Assembly: GCA_019639055.1 (NCBI GenBank)
Contig: JAHBSP010000010.1
Location: 1-53,988, forward strand
DNA from: Microbacteriaceae bacterium
Lineage (GTDB): Bacteria; Actinomycetota; Actinomycetes; Actinomycetales; Microbacteriaceae
Direction of reading: 5' to 3'
DNA: 53,988 nucleotides
Position numbers and translations under genes: made by a program
Shown here: piece after piece, positions 35,533 through 42,755 of the stretch
Layout: the number at the start of each line of letters is the position of its first letter
Position numbering within the stretch: position 1 is the stretch's first letter
Notes under the pieces: generated by a model
The model's database searches: none
The model's input: the letters and a program-made list of their open reading frames with translations, nothing else
What the model was told of the DNA's origin: nothing

Positions 35533-36940
35533 CGATCGGCCTCTCTTCCGGATATCTAAACAGTTGCTTCTTACTTCTGGCGGCCAAGGCTGCGGCAAAA
35601 GTTACCGTCCCTAATCTACCAATCCACATCACTATGGCAAGTGTAATTTGCACGACATCATTTTGATAGTTGGAGATGCCGACACTAAGCCCAGAAGTTC
35701 CGAATGCACTAGTGACTTCAAACAGCACCAAATCCAGCGGCATATCGGTTGCTTTCAAAATTACGATGCTGGCAACCATCACCGTTGCCACACTCGCTAT
35801 CACGACGCTAACCGCTAATCGAAGCACATCGGTGGGGATTCTTCGCCTAAACACCTGCATATTGTCGACTCCGCGGGCCTCAGCGATTGCGGCAAAAAGT
35901 AGCACGGCAAAGGTAGTTACTTTCACGCCGCCTGAAGTGGATGCACTACCGCCACCAATAAACATCAGAATGTCCGAAAAAAGCATCGTCGAGCTATCAA
36001 TATTGTTCATGTCGATTATTGAGAAACCGCCGGATCTGGTCATCACCGAAAAGAACAGTGAATCAAAGAGTGCGCGAAGCGGGTTTTCGGCACCAATTGT
36101 GCTGTTGTTGCCCCACTCAAGCGCGAAAATTACTAAAGCACCAACCACAATCAGAATCCCAGAAACTGTGAGTGTAAGTTTTGAGTGAAGTGACCAACGT
36201 CGACGATTCTTGGGGCGCAGGTTCCTAAGGAGCGCAAAAATAACCGGGAAACCTATCGCACCGGCAACTACTGAAACCATAAGCACGGAAAGAAACCAGT
36301 AGTCATTTGCAAATGCCATCATTCCGGAATCATGTAGTGAGAATCCGGTATTGGTGAAAGACAATATTGAGTATTGCGTCGATATCCATAAGGCTTCTAA
36401 GGGATCAAAGCCCGCTGCTAGCACAGAAGGATATATGAGCACCAGCACGAAACCTTCGACAGCGAGGGTGGCAATAATAACTGTCTGTAAAAGGCCGCGA
36501 ATGTCACCGAGCTTGATAGCCTGTGATTCACTAACCGGGCCGGAATGCTGACGTAGTGGATTGGTATCGGAGGCGACCATAAGTTTAGTTCTCAGACCTA
36601 ATCGCCTAGACACAATCATTCCCAAGAGGCTAGCCAGCGTAAAGATACCGATACCACCAGCCTGTGCACCAATAACGATTATTACTTCACCAAAACCTGA
36701 CCAGTGAGTTTCAGCAACTGAACGCAATCCTGTGACACTAATTGTTGACACTGCCATAAACAGCGACTGCACAAAGGGTGTGCTTTTTCCGTCGGCTGCT
36801 GATATGGGGAGCATCAGTAGCACGGTCCAAATAATTATTAGTCCTGTGAATGCTCCGAGTGCATAGCGAGCAGGATAAGTTGTCAACTGGTGTTCAAGCA
36901 TCTGCTTGAAACTCAGCTTCTCTTTCTTTACTTTAGCCAT
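35525..36940 (-). CDS. TrkH/KtrB-type potassium uptake channel subunit
   Basis: A 471-residue K+ translocating subunit built from four membrane-pore-membrane repeats. Selectivity-filter loops are seen as ISVTGLRSV, LSFTNTGFS, VMTRSGGFS and SAFGTSGLSVG, each with the filter Gly, and the GGGSASTSGGVK block that faces the pore gate. ATG at 36940 (MAKVKKEKLS) is preferred, with GGAAG upstream; an earlier in-frame ATG at 36976 overlaps the short regulatory gap. It is translationally coupled to the RCK subunit and divergent from an ArsR-like gene across 67 bases. Confidence 0.92.
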   Translation of the reverse strand: MAKVKKEKLSFKQMLEHQLTTYPARYALGAFTGLIIIWTVLLMLPISAADGKSTPFVQSLFMAVSTISVTGLRSVAETHWSGFGEVIIVIGAQAGGIGIFTLASLLGMIVSRRLGLRTKLMVASDTNPLRQHSGPVSESQAIKLGDIRGLLQTVIIATLAVEGFVLVLIYPSVLAAGFDPLEALWISTQYSILSFTNTGFSLHDSGMMAFANDYWFLSVLMVSVVAGAIGFPVIFALLRNLRPKNRRRWSLHSKLTLTVSGILIVVGALVIFALEWGNNSTIGAENPLRALFDSLFFSVMTRSGGFSIIDMNNIDSSTMLFSDILMFIGGGSASTSGGVKVTTFAVLLFAAIAEARGVDNMQVFRRRIPTDVLRLAVSVVIASVATVMVASIVILKATDMPLDLVLFEVTSAFGTSGLSVGISNYQNDVVQITLAIVMWIGRLGTVTFAAALAARSKKQLFRYPEERPIVG

Positions 36941-36968
36941 TTTCACTTCCAACGAAATTTTCTTTGGT

Positions 36969-36998
36969 GCTAGCAAATGTTACCCCTATAGGGCTAGC
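36969..36998. promoter_or_regulatory. Palindromes between trkH-type gene and arsR-like gene
   Basis: Within the 67-base divergent gap lie CCCTATAGGG (36984-36993, perfect palindrome) and two copies of GCTAGC (36969-36974 and 36993-36998), with centres 24 bases apart. The ArsR-family protein encoded 10 bases further is the natural candidate to bind here, controlling itself and perhaps potassium uptake. Assignment is by position only. Confidence 0.45.
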
Positions 36999-37007
36999 CT
37001 TAAATAC

Positions 37008-37598
37008 ATGGACGATATTTTTAGTGTCATTTCAGATTCCACCAGACGCAATATTTTGGATACTCTCCATCGCGCAGGCACTAAGGAGTTGAGTGTTTCT
37101 GAGCTCGTAGAGACGCTTGGAATATCTCAACCAACCGTGTCTAAGCATTTGAAGATTTTGCGCGACAGTGAGCTAGTTGATGTGCGACTCGACGGGCAGC
37201 ACCGCTTCTACAGCCTGAACGCTAAGGCACTAAAGCCGGTAGAGAAGTGGCTTTCGACCATCAATCCCCAGAAGCCGAAGACGCAGGATGCACCAAAGCC
37301 TTCCGCAAAATCTAAGACTCCCAAAGCAGCACCTACTGAACCAAGCCTTGGCGAAACTGCATCCATTATTGCGGATGCGCTGGGTCGCGCCTGGGCAACA
37401 ACAAACCATGTAACCAAGACCGTGATTGACACCACTAAAGAGGGTGTTGAGCTGGCAGTAAACCAGACTCAGGAAACCGCAAAGAAGTTTGGAGTTAGGG
37501 TTCAGAAGTCTGCCAGCCACGCCAAATGTTGGGTAGAAGAACAGGTAGATAGGGTCGAAGACTGGGCTGAAGATAAAGCCAAGAAATATTTCGACTAG
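37008..37598 (+). CDS. ArsR-family regulator with long amphipathic C-terminal tail
   Basis: Residues 1-83 form a standard ArsR winged helix (ISDSTRRNILDTLHRAG, LSVSELVETLGISQPTVSKHLKILRDSELVDVRLDGQHRFYSLN). No metal-binding Cys motif is seen in it. Then comes a Lys/Pro/Ala linker (88-112) and about 80 residues of Ala/Thr/Val/Lys/Glu-rich heptad-like helix (IADALGRAWATTNHVTKTV to DWAEDKAKKYFD) that resembles phasin- or apolipoprotein-like amphipathic helices. ATG at 37008 starts it; an upstream extension to 36906 would overlap the divergent channel gene. Total 196 residues, about twice a normal ArsR. Confidence 0.88.
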   Translation: MDDIFSVISDSTRRNILDTLHRAGTKELSVSELVETLGISQPTVSKHLKILRDSELVDVRLDGQHRFYSLNAKALKPVEKWLSTINPQKPKTQDAPKPSAKSKTPKAAPTEPSLGETASIIADALGRAWATTNHVTKTVIDTTKEGVELAVNQTQETAKKFGVRVQKSASHAKCWVEEQVDRVEDWAEDKAKKYFD

Positions 37599-37636
37599 AC
37601 AATAGCCTCAGTTTTCTCTAAAGTTTCAATTATCAC

Positions 37637-37658
37637 TCCAGTAACATCTGTAACTGGA
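37637..37658. promoter_or_regulatory. 22-base palindrome upstream of bldC-like gene
   Basis: The element reads TCCAGT-A-ACA-TC-TGT-A-ACTGGA: the outer six and inner three bases of each arm pair exactly (18 of 22 positions). It lies about 60 bases before the BldC-like start, in the region expected to hold the promoter. This length and symmetry are typical of a homodimeric regulator site. The binding protein is not known; the neighbouring ArsR-like and BldC-like proteins are candidates. Confidence 0.55.
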
Positions 37659-37716
37659 TTTAAGGTTTTATGCGCGTTCAATAGCGAGGGTGCTACAAAC
37701 AAAATAGGAGTTTGCA

Positions 37717-37914
37717 TTGGCAAAATACGGTAGCGACGTCAGGCTACTCACAGTTGCAGAAGTGGCCGACATGATGCGTGTGTCAAAAATGACCGTGTAT
37801 CGGATGGCTAATTCTGGTGAACTACCAGCAATTCGATTTGGAAGAAGCTACCGGATCCCTGCATCCGCAGTAGATTCCTTCCTTGAATCTGGTAATCAAT
37901 CTGAAATTGCGTAA
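37717..37914 (+). CDS. bldC: BldC-type MerR-like DNA-binding protein
   Basis: A 65-residue protein consisting of one MerR-like/excisionase winged helix: LLTVAEVADMMRVSKMTVYRMANSGELPAIRFGRSYRIPASAVDSFL. This matches BldC, a small actinobacterial regulator that binds direct repeats cooperatively and controls development in Streptomyces; unicellular relatives keep it with unknown targets. The start is TTG at 37717, with AGGAG ten bases upstream. It is followed by the bS22 gene, the usual actinobacterial neighbour. Being flanked by no integrase, it is not a phage excisionase. Confidence 0.9.
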   Translation: MAKYGSDVRLLTVAEVADMMRVSKMTVYRMANSGELPAIRFGRSYRIPASAVDSFLESGNQSEIA

Positions 37915-37931
37915 CAAGTTTTAGATATTTT

Positions 37932-37960
37932 TTGATACTTACGCCTTCGAATAGTAGGAT
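37932..37960 (+). promoter_or_regulatory. Promoter of the bS22 gene
   Basis: TTGATA (37932-37937) and TAGGAT (37955-37960) are spaced by 17 bases, a good housekeeping-sigma match. Transcription would start near 37967, giving a leader of about 40 bases that contains a small hairpin GCCTT-cc-AAGGC (37970-37981) and the AGAGG ribosome site. This would let bS22 be transcribed separately from bldC. Confidence 0.5.
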
Positions 37961-38008
37961 TTATAAGTTGCCTTCCAAGGCATAAATTGACATCAATCAG
38001 AGGATTTC

Positions 38009-38107
38009 ATGGGTTCAATCATCAAGAAGCGCCGCAAGCGCATGGCGAAGAAGAAGCACCGTAAGCAGCTTCGTAAGACTCGCCACCAGCGTCGCAATAA
38101 GAAGTAG
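38009..38107 (+). CDS. 30S ribosomal protein bS22 (AURKAIP1/COX24 domain)
   Basis: A 32-residue, extremely basic peptide beginning MGSIIKKRRKRMAKKKHRK and ending RRNKK, the hallmark of actinobacterial bS22, a small-subunit protein found in mycobacterial ribosome structures. ATG at 38009 has AGAGG five to nine bases upstream. It lies directly downstream of bldC, as in other Actinobacteria, and is followed by a UUCG-loop hairpin. It is too short for most gene finders and easily missed. Confidence 0.95.
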   Translation: MGSIIKKRRKRMAKKKHRKQLRKTRHQRRNKK

Positions 38108-38109
38108 TT

Positions 38110-38137
38110 GAAGCGCCTTCGGGCGCTTCGATGCTTT
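38110..38137. terminator. UUCG-tetraloop terminator between convergent genes
   Basis: GAAGCGCC (38110-38117), loop TTCG, GGCGCTTC (38122-38129): a perfect eight-base stem with the very stable UUCG tetraloop, followed by GATGCTTTT. It starts two bases after the bS22 stop and lies just before the stop of the convergent HAD gene. The T run is short, so it may act partly as an mRNA-stabilising hairpin. Confidence 0.7.
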
Positions 38138-38910
38138 TAAGCCTTGTTTTTCTGAGCCTTCTTCAACTCATCGGCTGCAATTTTCTTCAGCTGCTTGTGA
38201 TTGCGCTTCTGCTCTCGAACCCGTTTCACGTCCGGCTCAATAATCAACCATCCGCGTTCTTTAGCAATTCGGTTTAGAGTTTTATCCGGGTTTACCGCCA
38301 CCGGATTACCAACACCTTCAAGTAGCGGTAAGTCATTCTTGGAATCGCTATAACCCCAGCAATCTGCCATATCAATACCGAGTTCGGCGCACTTATCTTC
38401 AGCAGCTTTCAGCTTTAGCGCCTTATGGGTTGGCTCAGAAACTAGGTTGCCAGTGTAGACGCCATCAACAACTTCAATCTCGGTAGCAATTGCACCGTCC
38501 AGGCCAAGACGCTTTGCAATCACAACCGCAAGAGGTTCGGGTGTTGCGGAGAGCATCCAAGTTTGGTGTCCCTGGGATTTATGGAACTCGACACGTTCAA
38601 TAATTTCGGTGAACTGGCGAGGCATGATTAGGTCATCCACAACATGGTCAATTAGTGGTGCAAGGGTCTCTTCTGTCTGCCCGGCAAGAAGCTCAAGTGC
38701 ACGATCTTTTGAAGAATGGATGTGCTTAGTTTTTTCTCCGCGATACAGAAAATAAAACTGGCGGGCAGCAAATTTTACGATGTCACCGCGAGTAATGTAC
38801 TTCTCTTTACGCGCCTGCTTACCGATGTAGAAGAGGCTCGATCCGCGGATAAGAGTGTTATCACAATCGAAAAAAGCAATTACTTGCTTGGGAGAAGTTT
38901 CTGAATTCAT
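38137..38910 (-). CDS. HAD-IB family phosphatase (SerB-like)
   Basis: A 257-residue haloacid-dehalogenase-fold hydrolase of subfamily IB. Motif I is FFDCDNTLIRG (nucleophile and acid Asp), motif II Ser in WMLSATPEPLA, Lys in the THKALKLKAAE region, and motif III YSDSKNDLPLL. The cap domain (residues about 30-120) is helical, as in the actinobacterial PGPPase/CicA-like HAD-IB group. The C-terminal 35 residues are very Lys-rich. The substrate is not determinable; phospholipid head-group or serine phosphate are possibilities. It is convergent with bS22. Confidence 0.88.
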   Translation of the reverse strand: MNSETSPKQVIAFFDCDNTLIRGSSLFYIGKQARKEKYITRGDIVKFAARQFYFLYRGEKTKHIHSSKDRALELLAGQTEETLAPLIDHVVDDLIMPRQFTEIIERVEFHKSQGHQTWMLSATPEPLAVVIAKRLGLDGAIATEIEVVDGVYTGNLVSEPTHKALKLKAAEDKCAELGIDMADCWGYSDSKNDLPLLEGVGNPVAVNPDKTLNRIAKERGWLIIEPDVKRVREQKRNHKQLKKIAADELKKAQKNKA

Positions 38911-38962
38911 TACACCGTAATCTTAGAGGATTGAGTTAACGCTTGCTTGGTAGACTTTGCAA

Positions 38963-40525
38963 ATGGCTCATGAAAAGTCTGCGCTACTGTGGGGAGTCAC
39001 GGTAATCATCATCGCCATATTAGGCGTGCTTTTCGCCGGTCATTATCTAATCTTCACAAATATCAACAACCTCTACGGTTGGCCGATAATTGCAGTCTCA
39101 CTAATCTGCGTCCTACTAATTTGGACAGTTGGTGTGCGAGAGATTCTTTCTTATCTAATCTCACTAGCTATTAACAAATTCCGCCCGGTTCTTGACCTGG
39201 ATACTCCCGCTCCTGAAGGTAAAAGAGTGTTACTTCTTTACTGCACCAGCGATGACTTCGATTCCGACAGTCTTGGAAAATCAATCAAGCAAACATACCC
39301 GGGTGTAAAGACTGTGATTCTGGATGACTCTAATACCGACGAGAGTCGAAAGAAAGTGGATGCTTGGGCTAAGCGCAGAAAAATTGAGGTGCGCCGCAGA
39401 GACAACCGCCTCGGCTTCAAGGCTGGAAACCTTAACTCTTACCTGCTTGATCGGGATGACTACGACTACTTTGTAATTCTTGATGCCGACGAAATCCTCT
39501 CCAAAACCTTTGTAGAAAAAGCACTCAACTATTTCGTGGAGGATCCAACCCTTGGAATAGTGCAGGGACACCATTCAGCTTTACGAATGACTAATGACTT
39601 CACATCTAGGTTTGCACCCGGGCTTGAACCTTATCTGCTTGCAACCAACCGAGTAAAGACCTACTTCGGTTATGCGGCCATGCTGGGTCACGGAGCGATG
39701 ATCTCCAGGGAATGCTTTGAATCGGTAGGGAAGATGCCGGAAGTGGTTCTCGAAGACTTAGCATTCAGTCTCGAGGCAAGCGAAAGCGGGTGGGGAATCA
39801 TTTACGCACCGAATGTGCGCGCCGATGAACTATTTCCAATCAGCTACCACGCCTTCCGCAAGCAACACCTGAAACTTGCACAAGGTCGGGTTGAATTTCT
39901 GCAGAAATATATGAAACGGATCTGGCGAGCGCCAATGCCCTGGTTTGCGAAGTTGGATCTAATTACATCCAACCTGGCTGTGCCGATTGTGACGCTCGCA
40001 GGTTTCGTGTTCCTACTCAACAACACAATTGTGATGTCGTTACTGCACTGGGACCCAGGGTTCCCAATCTGGGCAGGTATCGTATTCTTTGCCTGCTCAA
40101 TTGCGGCACTGCTACCAGACATCACCAACCGTATCCGGCATCGGCAGGATCCATTCTGGTTGGGGTTATACACACTTCAAGCGATGGCCCTACACTCATC
40201 AGTGTTTATGTTGATCCTGCGCACTTCCCTGCTCGGGATGCTCGGCCGCAAAGCAAAATACCCAATCACTCCCAAGGTGGCAGCAAAAGTTAGCCGATTT
40301 GAAGCATTGCGTCTGATGATTGTGGACATCCTCATCGGGGGTCTAGTTATGGCCGCCTGTTGGATAGTTGCCGAAAACCCTGCCCCGGCAATGATGTTGG
40401 TAATCCCCCCAATAATGGCGGTTTGGTATGCCAGACTCAGCAATAAAGAACCGGCTCATGAACTGGAGGTGGGAGATTATGCAAGTTACCTTCATGCACA
40501 AAGACGCATGTACCCTATGCGATGA
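38963..40525 (+). CDS. Membrane-bound family 2 glycosyltransferase, cellulose-synthase-like
   Basis: A 520-residue integral membrane glycosyltransferase. Two N-terminal membrane segments (about 8-30, 40-70) are followed by a GT-A domain with VILDDSNTDESRK, nucleotide-sugar Asp, DAD at 174-176, the catalytic ED at 264-265 (VVLEDLAFSLE) and a QHLKLAQGR stretch standing where processive enzymes have QxxRW; then four or so C-terminal membrane segments. It probably makes or exports an envelope polysaccharide or glycolipid. ATG at 38963 is chosen; TTG 38957 is possible. TAGACT (38951-38956) just before it suggests a leaderless transcript. The 3' end overlaps the next gene by 47 bases. Confidence 0.88.
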   Translation: MAHEKSALLWGVTVIIIAILGVLFAGHYLIFTNINNLYGWPIIAVSLICVLLIWTVGVREILSYLISLAINKFRPVLDLDTPAPEGKRVLLLYCTSDDFDSDSLGKSIKQTYPGVKTVILDDSNTDESRKKVDAWAKRRKIEVRRRDNRLGFKAGNLNSYLLDRDDYDYFVILDADEILSKTFVEKALNYFVEDPTLGIVQGHHSALRMTNDFTSRFAPGLEPYLLATNRVKTYFGYAAMLGHGAMISRECFESVGKMPEVVLEDLAFSLEASESGWGIIYAPNVRADELFPISYHAFRKQHLKLAQGRVEFLQKYMKRIWRAPMPWFAKLDLITSNLAVPIVTLAGFVFLLNNTIVMSLLHWDPGFPIWAGIVFFACSIAALLPDITNRIRHRQDPFWLGLYTLQAMALHSSVFMLILRTSLLGMLGRKAKYPITPKVAAKVSRFEALRLMIVDILIGGLVMAACWIVAENPAPAMMLVIPPIMAVWYARLSNKEPAHELEVGDYASYLHAQRRMYPMR

Positions 40526-40748
40526 AGCATGGGAGACTCTAGAACGGGTCGCTAAAGATATAGATTTTGATGTAGTGCGCGTAAATATTTTGGAAGATGA
40601 GGAAGCCTACGAGCGCTGGTGGCAGGACATCCCGGTAATCCTAATTAATGGTGAAGAGCACGCCCACTGGTTCCTAAAAGAAGCGGAATTCAGGGATGCG
40701 CTACTCGCTACCCGCGAAAAAGAGCAGGCTTCAAACGAAACCGACTAA
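40479..40748 (+). CDS. Glutaredoxin-like small redox protein (DUF836 type)
   Basis: An 89-residue thioredoxin-fold protein: VTFMHKDACTLCDEAWETL carries Cys11 and Cys14 as a CxxC, and the cis-Pro motif is DIPVILINGEE. ATG at 40479 has GGAGGTGGGAG upstream, which sits inside the glycosyltransferase coding region, so the 47-base overlap is real and the two are probably co-translated. The same protein type is common next to actinobacterial redox-sensing or haem genes. Its partner is unknown. Confidence 0.88.
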   Translation: MQVTFMHKDACTLCDEAWETLERVAKDIDFDVVRVNILEDEEAYERWWQDIPVILINGEEHAHWFLKEAEFRDALLATREKEQASNETD

Positions 40749-40769
40749 AGCACTAAACTTCTACAAGAA

Positions 40770-42077
40770 TTAAGGTGTGAGTCGGTTTGGACCACGGAAG
40801 AGGAAAGTAACTTCGCGAATACTCGATTGCTGAAGCATAAGCATAATTACGCGAGAGAGCCCCATTCCGAATCCGCCATGAGGTGGGGCACCGTATCGGA
40901 AGAAGTCGAGATACTCTGCAAGCTCTTCAGGGTGTAGCCCCTTCTCAATAGCCTGCGCTTCAAGAACATCTACGCGATGTTCACGCTGAGCTCCGGTAGC
41001 AATCTCGGTGCCGTTGTATAGCAGGTCGTATGACTTGGTGAGGTTTGAGTCACCCTCTTTTCGCATGTGGTAGAACGGGCGAATCGTGGAATCGTATTCG
41101 GTTACAAACACAAAAGGTGATCCGTGTGTTTCTAATGCCCACGCGCTTACGCGACGTTCCGCTTCTGGGTCGAGGTCGCCATCCGCCCTTGGAATTTCAT
41201 GCCCGCTGGCTTTAGAAATCTCGCGCGCCTCAGCGAGTGTCACTCTCGGAAACGGAGTTTTTGGAACCTCAAGAGTGAAACCTAAAAGTGACTCGATAGC
41301 GCTACCGTGCTTCTCAACAACTTCGGTAATACCTGAAACCAGTAAATCCTCGTGCATTTTCATTACGTTTTCATGGGAATCAATCCATGAAATTTCGGCG
41401 TCAACGCTGATGAACTCGGTTGCGTGCCTGGAGGTAAAAGATGGGTCGGCGCGGAATGCCGGGGCGATCTCAAAAATCTTTCCAAAACCAGCGGACTGAG
41501 CCATCTGCTTAAAGAACTGCGGGCTCTGCGCCAAATATGCCTTGGTTTCAAAGTATTCGAGTTCAAAAAGTTCGGCGCGTGACTCAGAAGCACTGGCCAT
41601 AAGCTTCGGGGTATGAATCTCGATAAAGTCGCTCTCGCGCCAGTATTTGCGCATCCCCCATTCAAAGCTGGTCTGCACCTTAGCGATTAAGTTTTGCTCT
41701 GGACGACGCAGGTCAAGGAAACGCCAGTCGAGTCGCTTGTCGATACTAGAATCATCAGCAATTGGGTTATCGAGTGCAACGGTAACAACTTCCAGCTCAG
41801 AAATCACTACTTCAAGACCACCGAGTTTTACTCGCTCATCATGCTTCAAATTGCCGCTCACGGTAATAAACGAGCCCAGTGAGAGGTCTGAGATTTTGTC
41901 CGCTATTGGGTCGCTCTCTTCAGTGCGAGGATGCACCAGCTGGGCAGAGCCTGATTCGTCACGCAGAATAACGAACTGGACCTTCTTCTGATCGCGGACG
42001 GTTTCAACCCATCCTGAAACTGTTACTGGTCCGTCTGGGCTGCTGGCTAAAGAAGCGATGGTGCTACGAATACTCAC
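40770..42077 (-). CDS. aspS: Aspartate-tRNA ligase, archaeal/eukaryotic-type (AspS)
   Basis: The class II synthetase charges tRNA-Asp. At 435 residues it lacks the GAD insertion of the roughly 590-residue bacterial enzyme and reads like the archaeal type: OB-fold anticodon domain (VTVSGWVETVRDQKKVQFVILRD), motif 1 around FIEIHTPKL, LAQSPQFFKQ, motif 2 AFRADPSFTSRHATEF and motif 3 APPHGGFGMGLSRVIMLML, ending FRGPNRLTP. The start is GTG at 42077 (MSIRSTIASL); the open frame extends to 42158 but would overlap the divergent phosphatase gene. Archaeal-type enzymes in bacteria are often non-discriminating, charging tRNA-Asn too; that is possible here. Confidence 0.92.
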   Translation of the reverse strand: MSIRSTIASLASSPDGPVTVSGWVETVRDQKKVQFVILRDESGSAQLVHPRTEESDPIADKISDLSLGSFITVSGNLKHDERVKLGGLEVVISELEVVTVALDNPIADDSSIDKRLDWRFLDLRRPEQNLIAKVQTSFEWGMRKYWRESDFIEIHTPKLMASASESRAELFELEYFETKAYLAQSPQFFKQMAQSAGFGKIFEIAPAFRADPSFTSRHATEFISVDAEISWIDSHENVMKMHEDLLVSGITEVVEKHGSAIESLLGFTLEVPKTPFPRVTLAEAREISKASGHEIPRADGDLDPEAERRVSAWALETHGSPFVFVTEYDSTIRPFYHMRKEGDSNLTKSYDLLYNGTEIATGAQREHRVDVLEAQAIEKGLHPEELAEYLDFFRYGAPPHGGFGMGLSRVIMLMLQQSSIREVTFLFRGPNRLTP

Positions 42078-42137
42078 AAGAGTTAATTCTAAGCCAGAGC
42101 CAAGGCGCGAACCAGACACTCGCAATAGACTTGAAGA

Positions 42138-42755
42138 GTGAGCGCTATTAGATTGCATTTAGTTCGGCACGGGGAGGTGGACAACCCTCGCGGTGTCCTT
42201 TATTCACGCCTGCCAGGTTTCAACCTTTCCGAACGCGGTGCACAGATGGCTAGCCTTGCCGCAGCAGCCCTTCCAGAAGGCGTCACCAGGCTCATCAGTT
42301 CCCCACTAGAGCGTGCGCAGCAGTCTGCAAAACCGATTGCTGAACGCTTCGGCCTGAAAATTGAAACAGACATCCGAGTTATTGAGCCACACAACCAGTT
42401 TCAGGGTAAAAAAATGAAACTGGCTGTGCTGAACCCTAAAAACTGGAAACACTTAACTCGGCCATCCCAGCCATCCTGGGGTGAGTCATACACCGACGTG
42501 CTTAATCGCATGACAGATGCACTAACCGAACTCTGGCACGAAAGCGACGGAGAAGTTGCAATCGTTAGCCACCAAATGCCCATTTGGATCACCCATTTGG
42601 CCGCCGTTGGAGAACCACTAAAACACAATCCCGCAAGGCGCCGCTGTGCACTTTCAAGCATCACCAGTTTTGAACTGCTCGATGGCAGGCTGGTAGAAGT
42701 TTCCTATCAGGATCCTGCTGCAGAATTGCTATCGGTAGATAAGGGAGCGGTGTGA
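42138..42755 (+). CDS. Histidine phosphatase (phosphoglycerate-mutase-like) of the cytochrome c maturation cluster
   Basis: A 205-residue histidine phosphatase with the catalytic LVRHGEVDNP (RHG), ISSPLERAQQSA and the second His in AIVSHQMPIW. Its function in this cluster is unknown, but it is the usual first gene before TlpA, CcdA, ResB and CcsB in Actinobacteria (as Rv0525 in M. tuberculosis). GTG at 42138 starts it. It overlaps the TlpA gene by four bases (GTGTGA), so it belongs to the same operon. It is divergent from aspS. Confidence 0.9.
   Translation: MSAIRLHLVRHGEVDNPRGVLYSRLPGFNLSERGAQMASLAAAALPEGVTRLISSPLERAQQSAKPIAERFGLKIETDIRVIEPHNQFQGKKMKLAVLNPKNWKHLTRPSQPSWGESYTDVLNRMTDALTELWHESDGEVAIVSHQMPIWITHLAAVGEPLKHNPARRRCALSSITSFELLDGRLVEVSYQDPAAELLSVDKGAV

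Noticed and set aside
37717..37914. Phage excisionase
   Set aside because: The helix-turn-helix resembles excisionases, but there is no integrase, att site or phage gene, and the neighbour bS22 identifies it as BldC-type.
42078..42158. 27-codon N-terminal extension of aspS
   Set aside because: It would overlap the divergent phosphatase gene; residues do not resemble AspRS and the family begins at the GTG at 42077.
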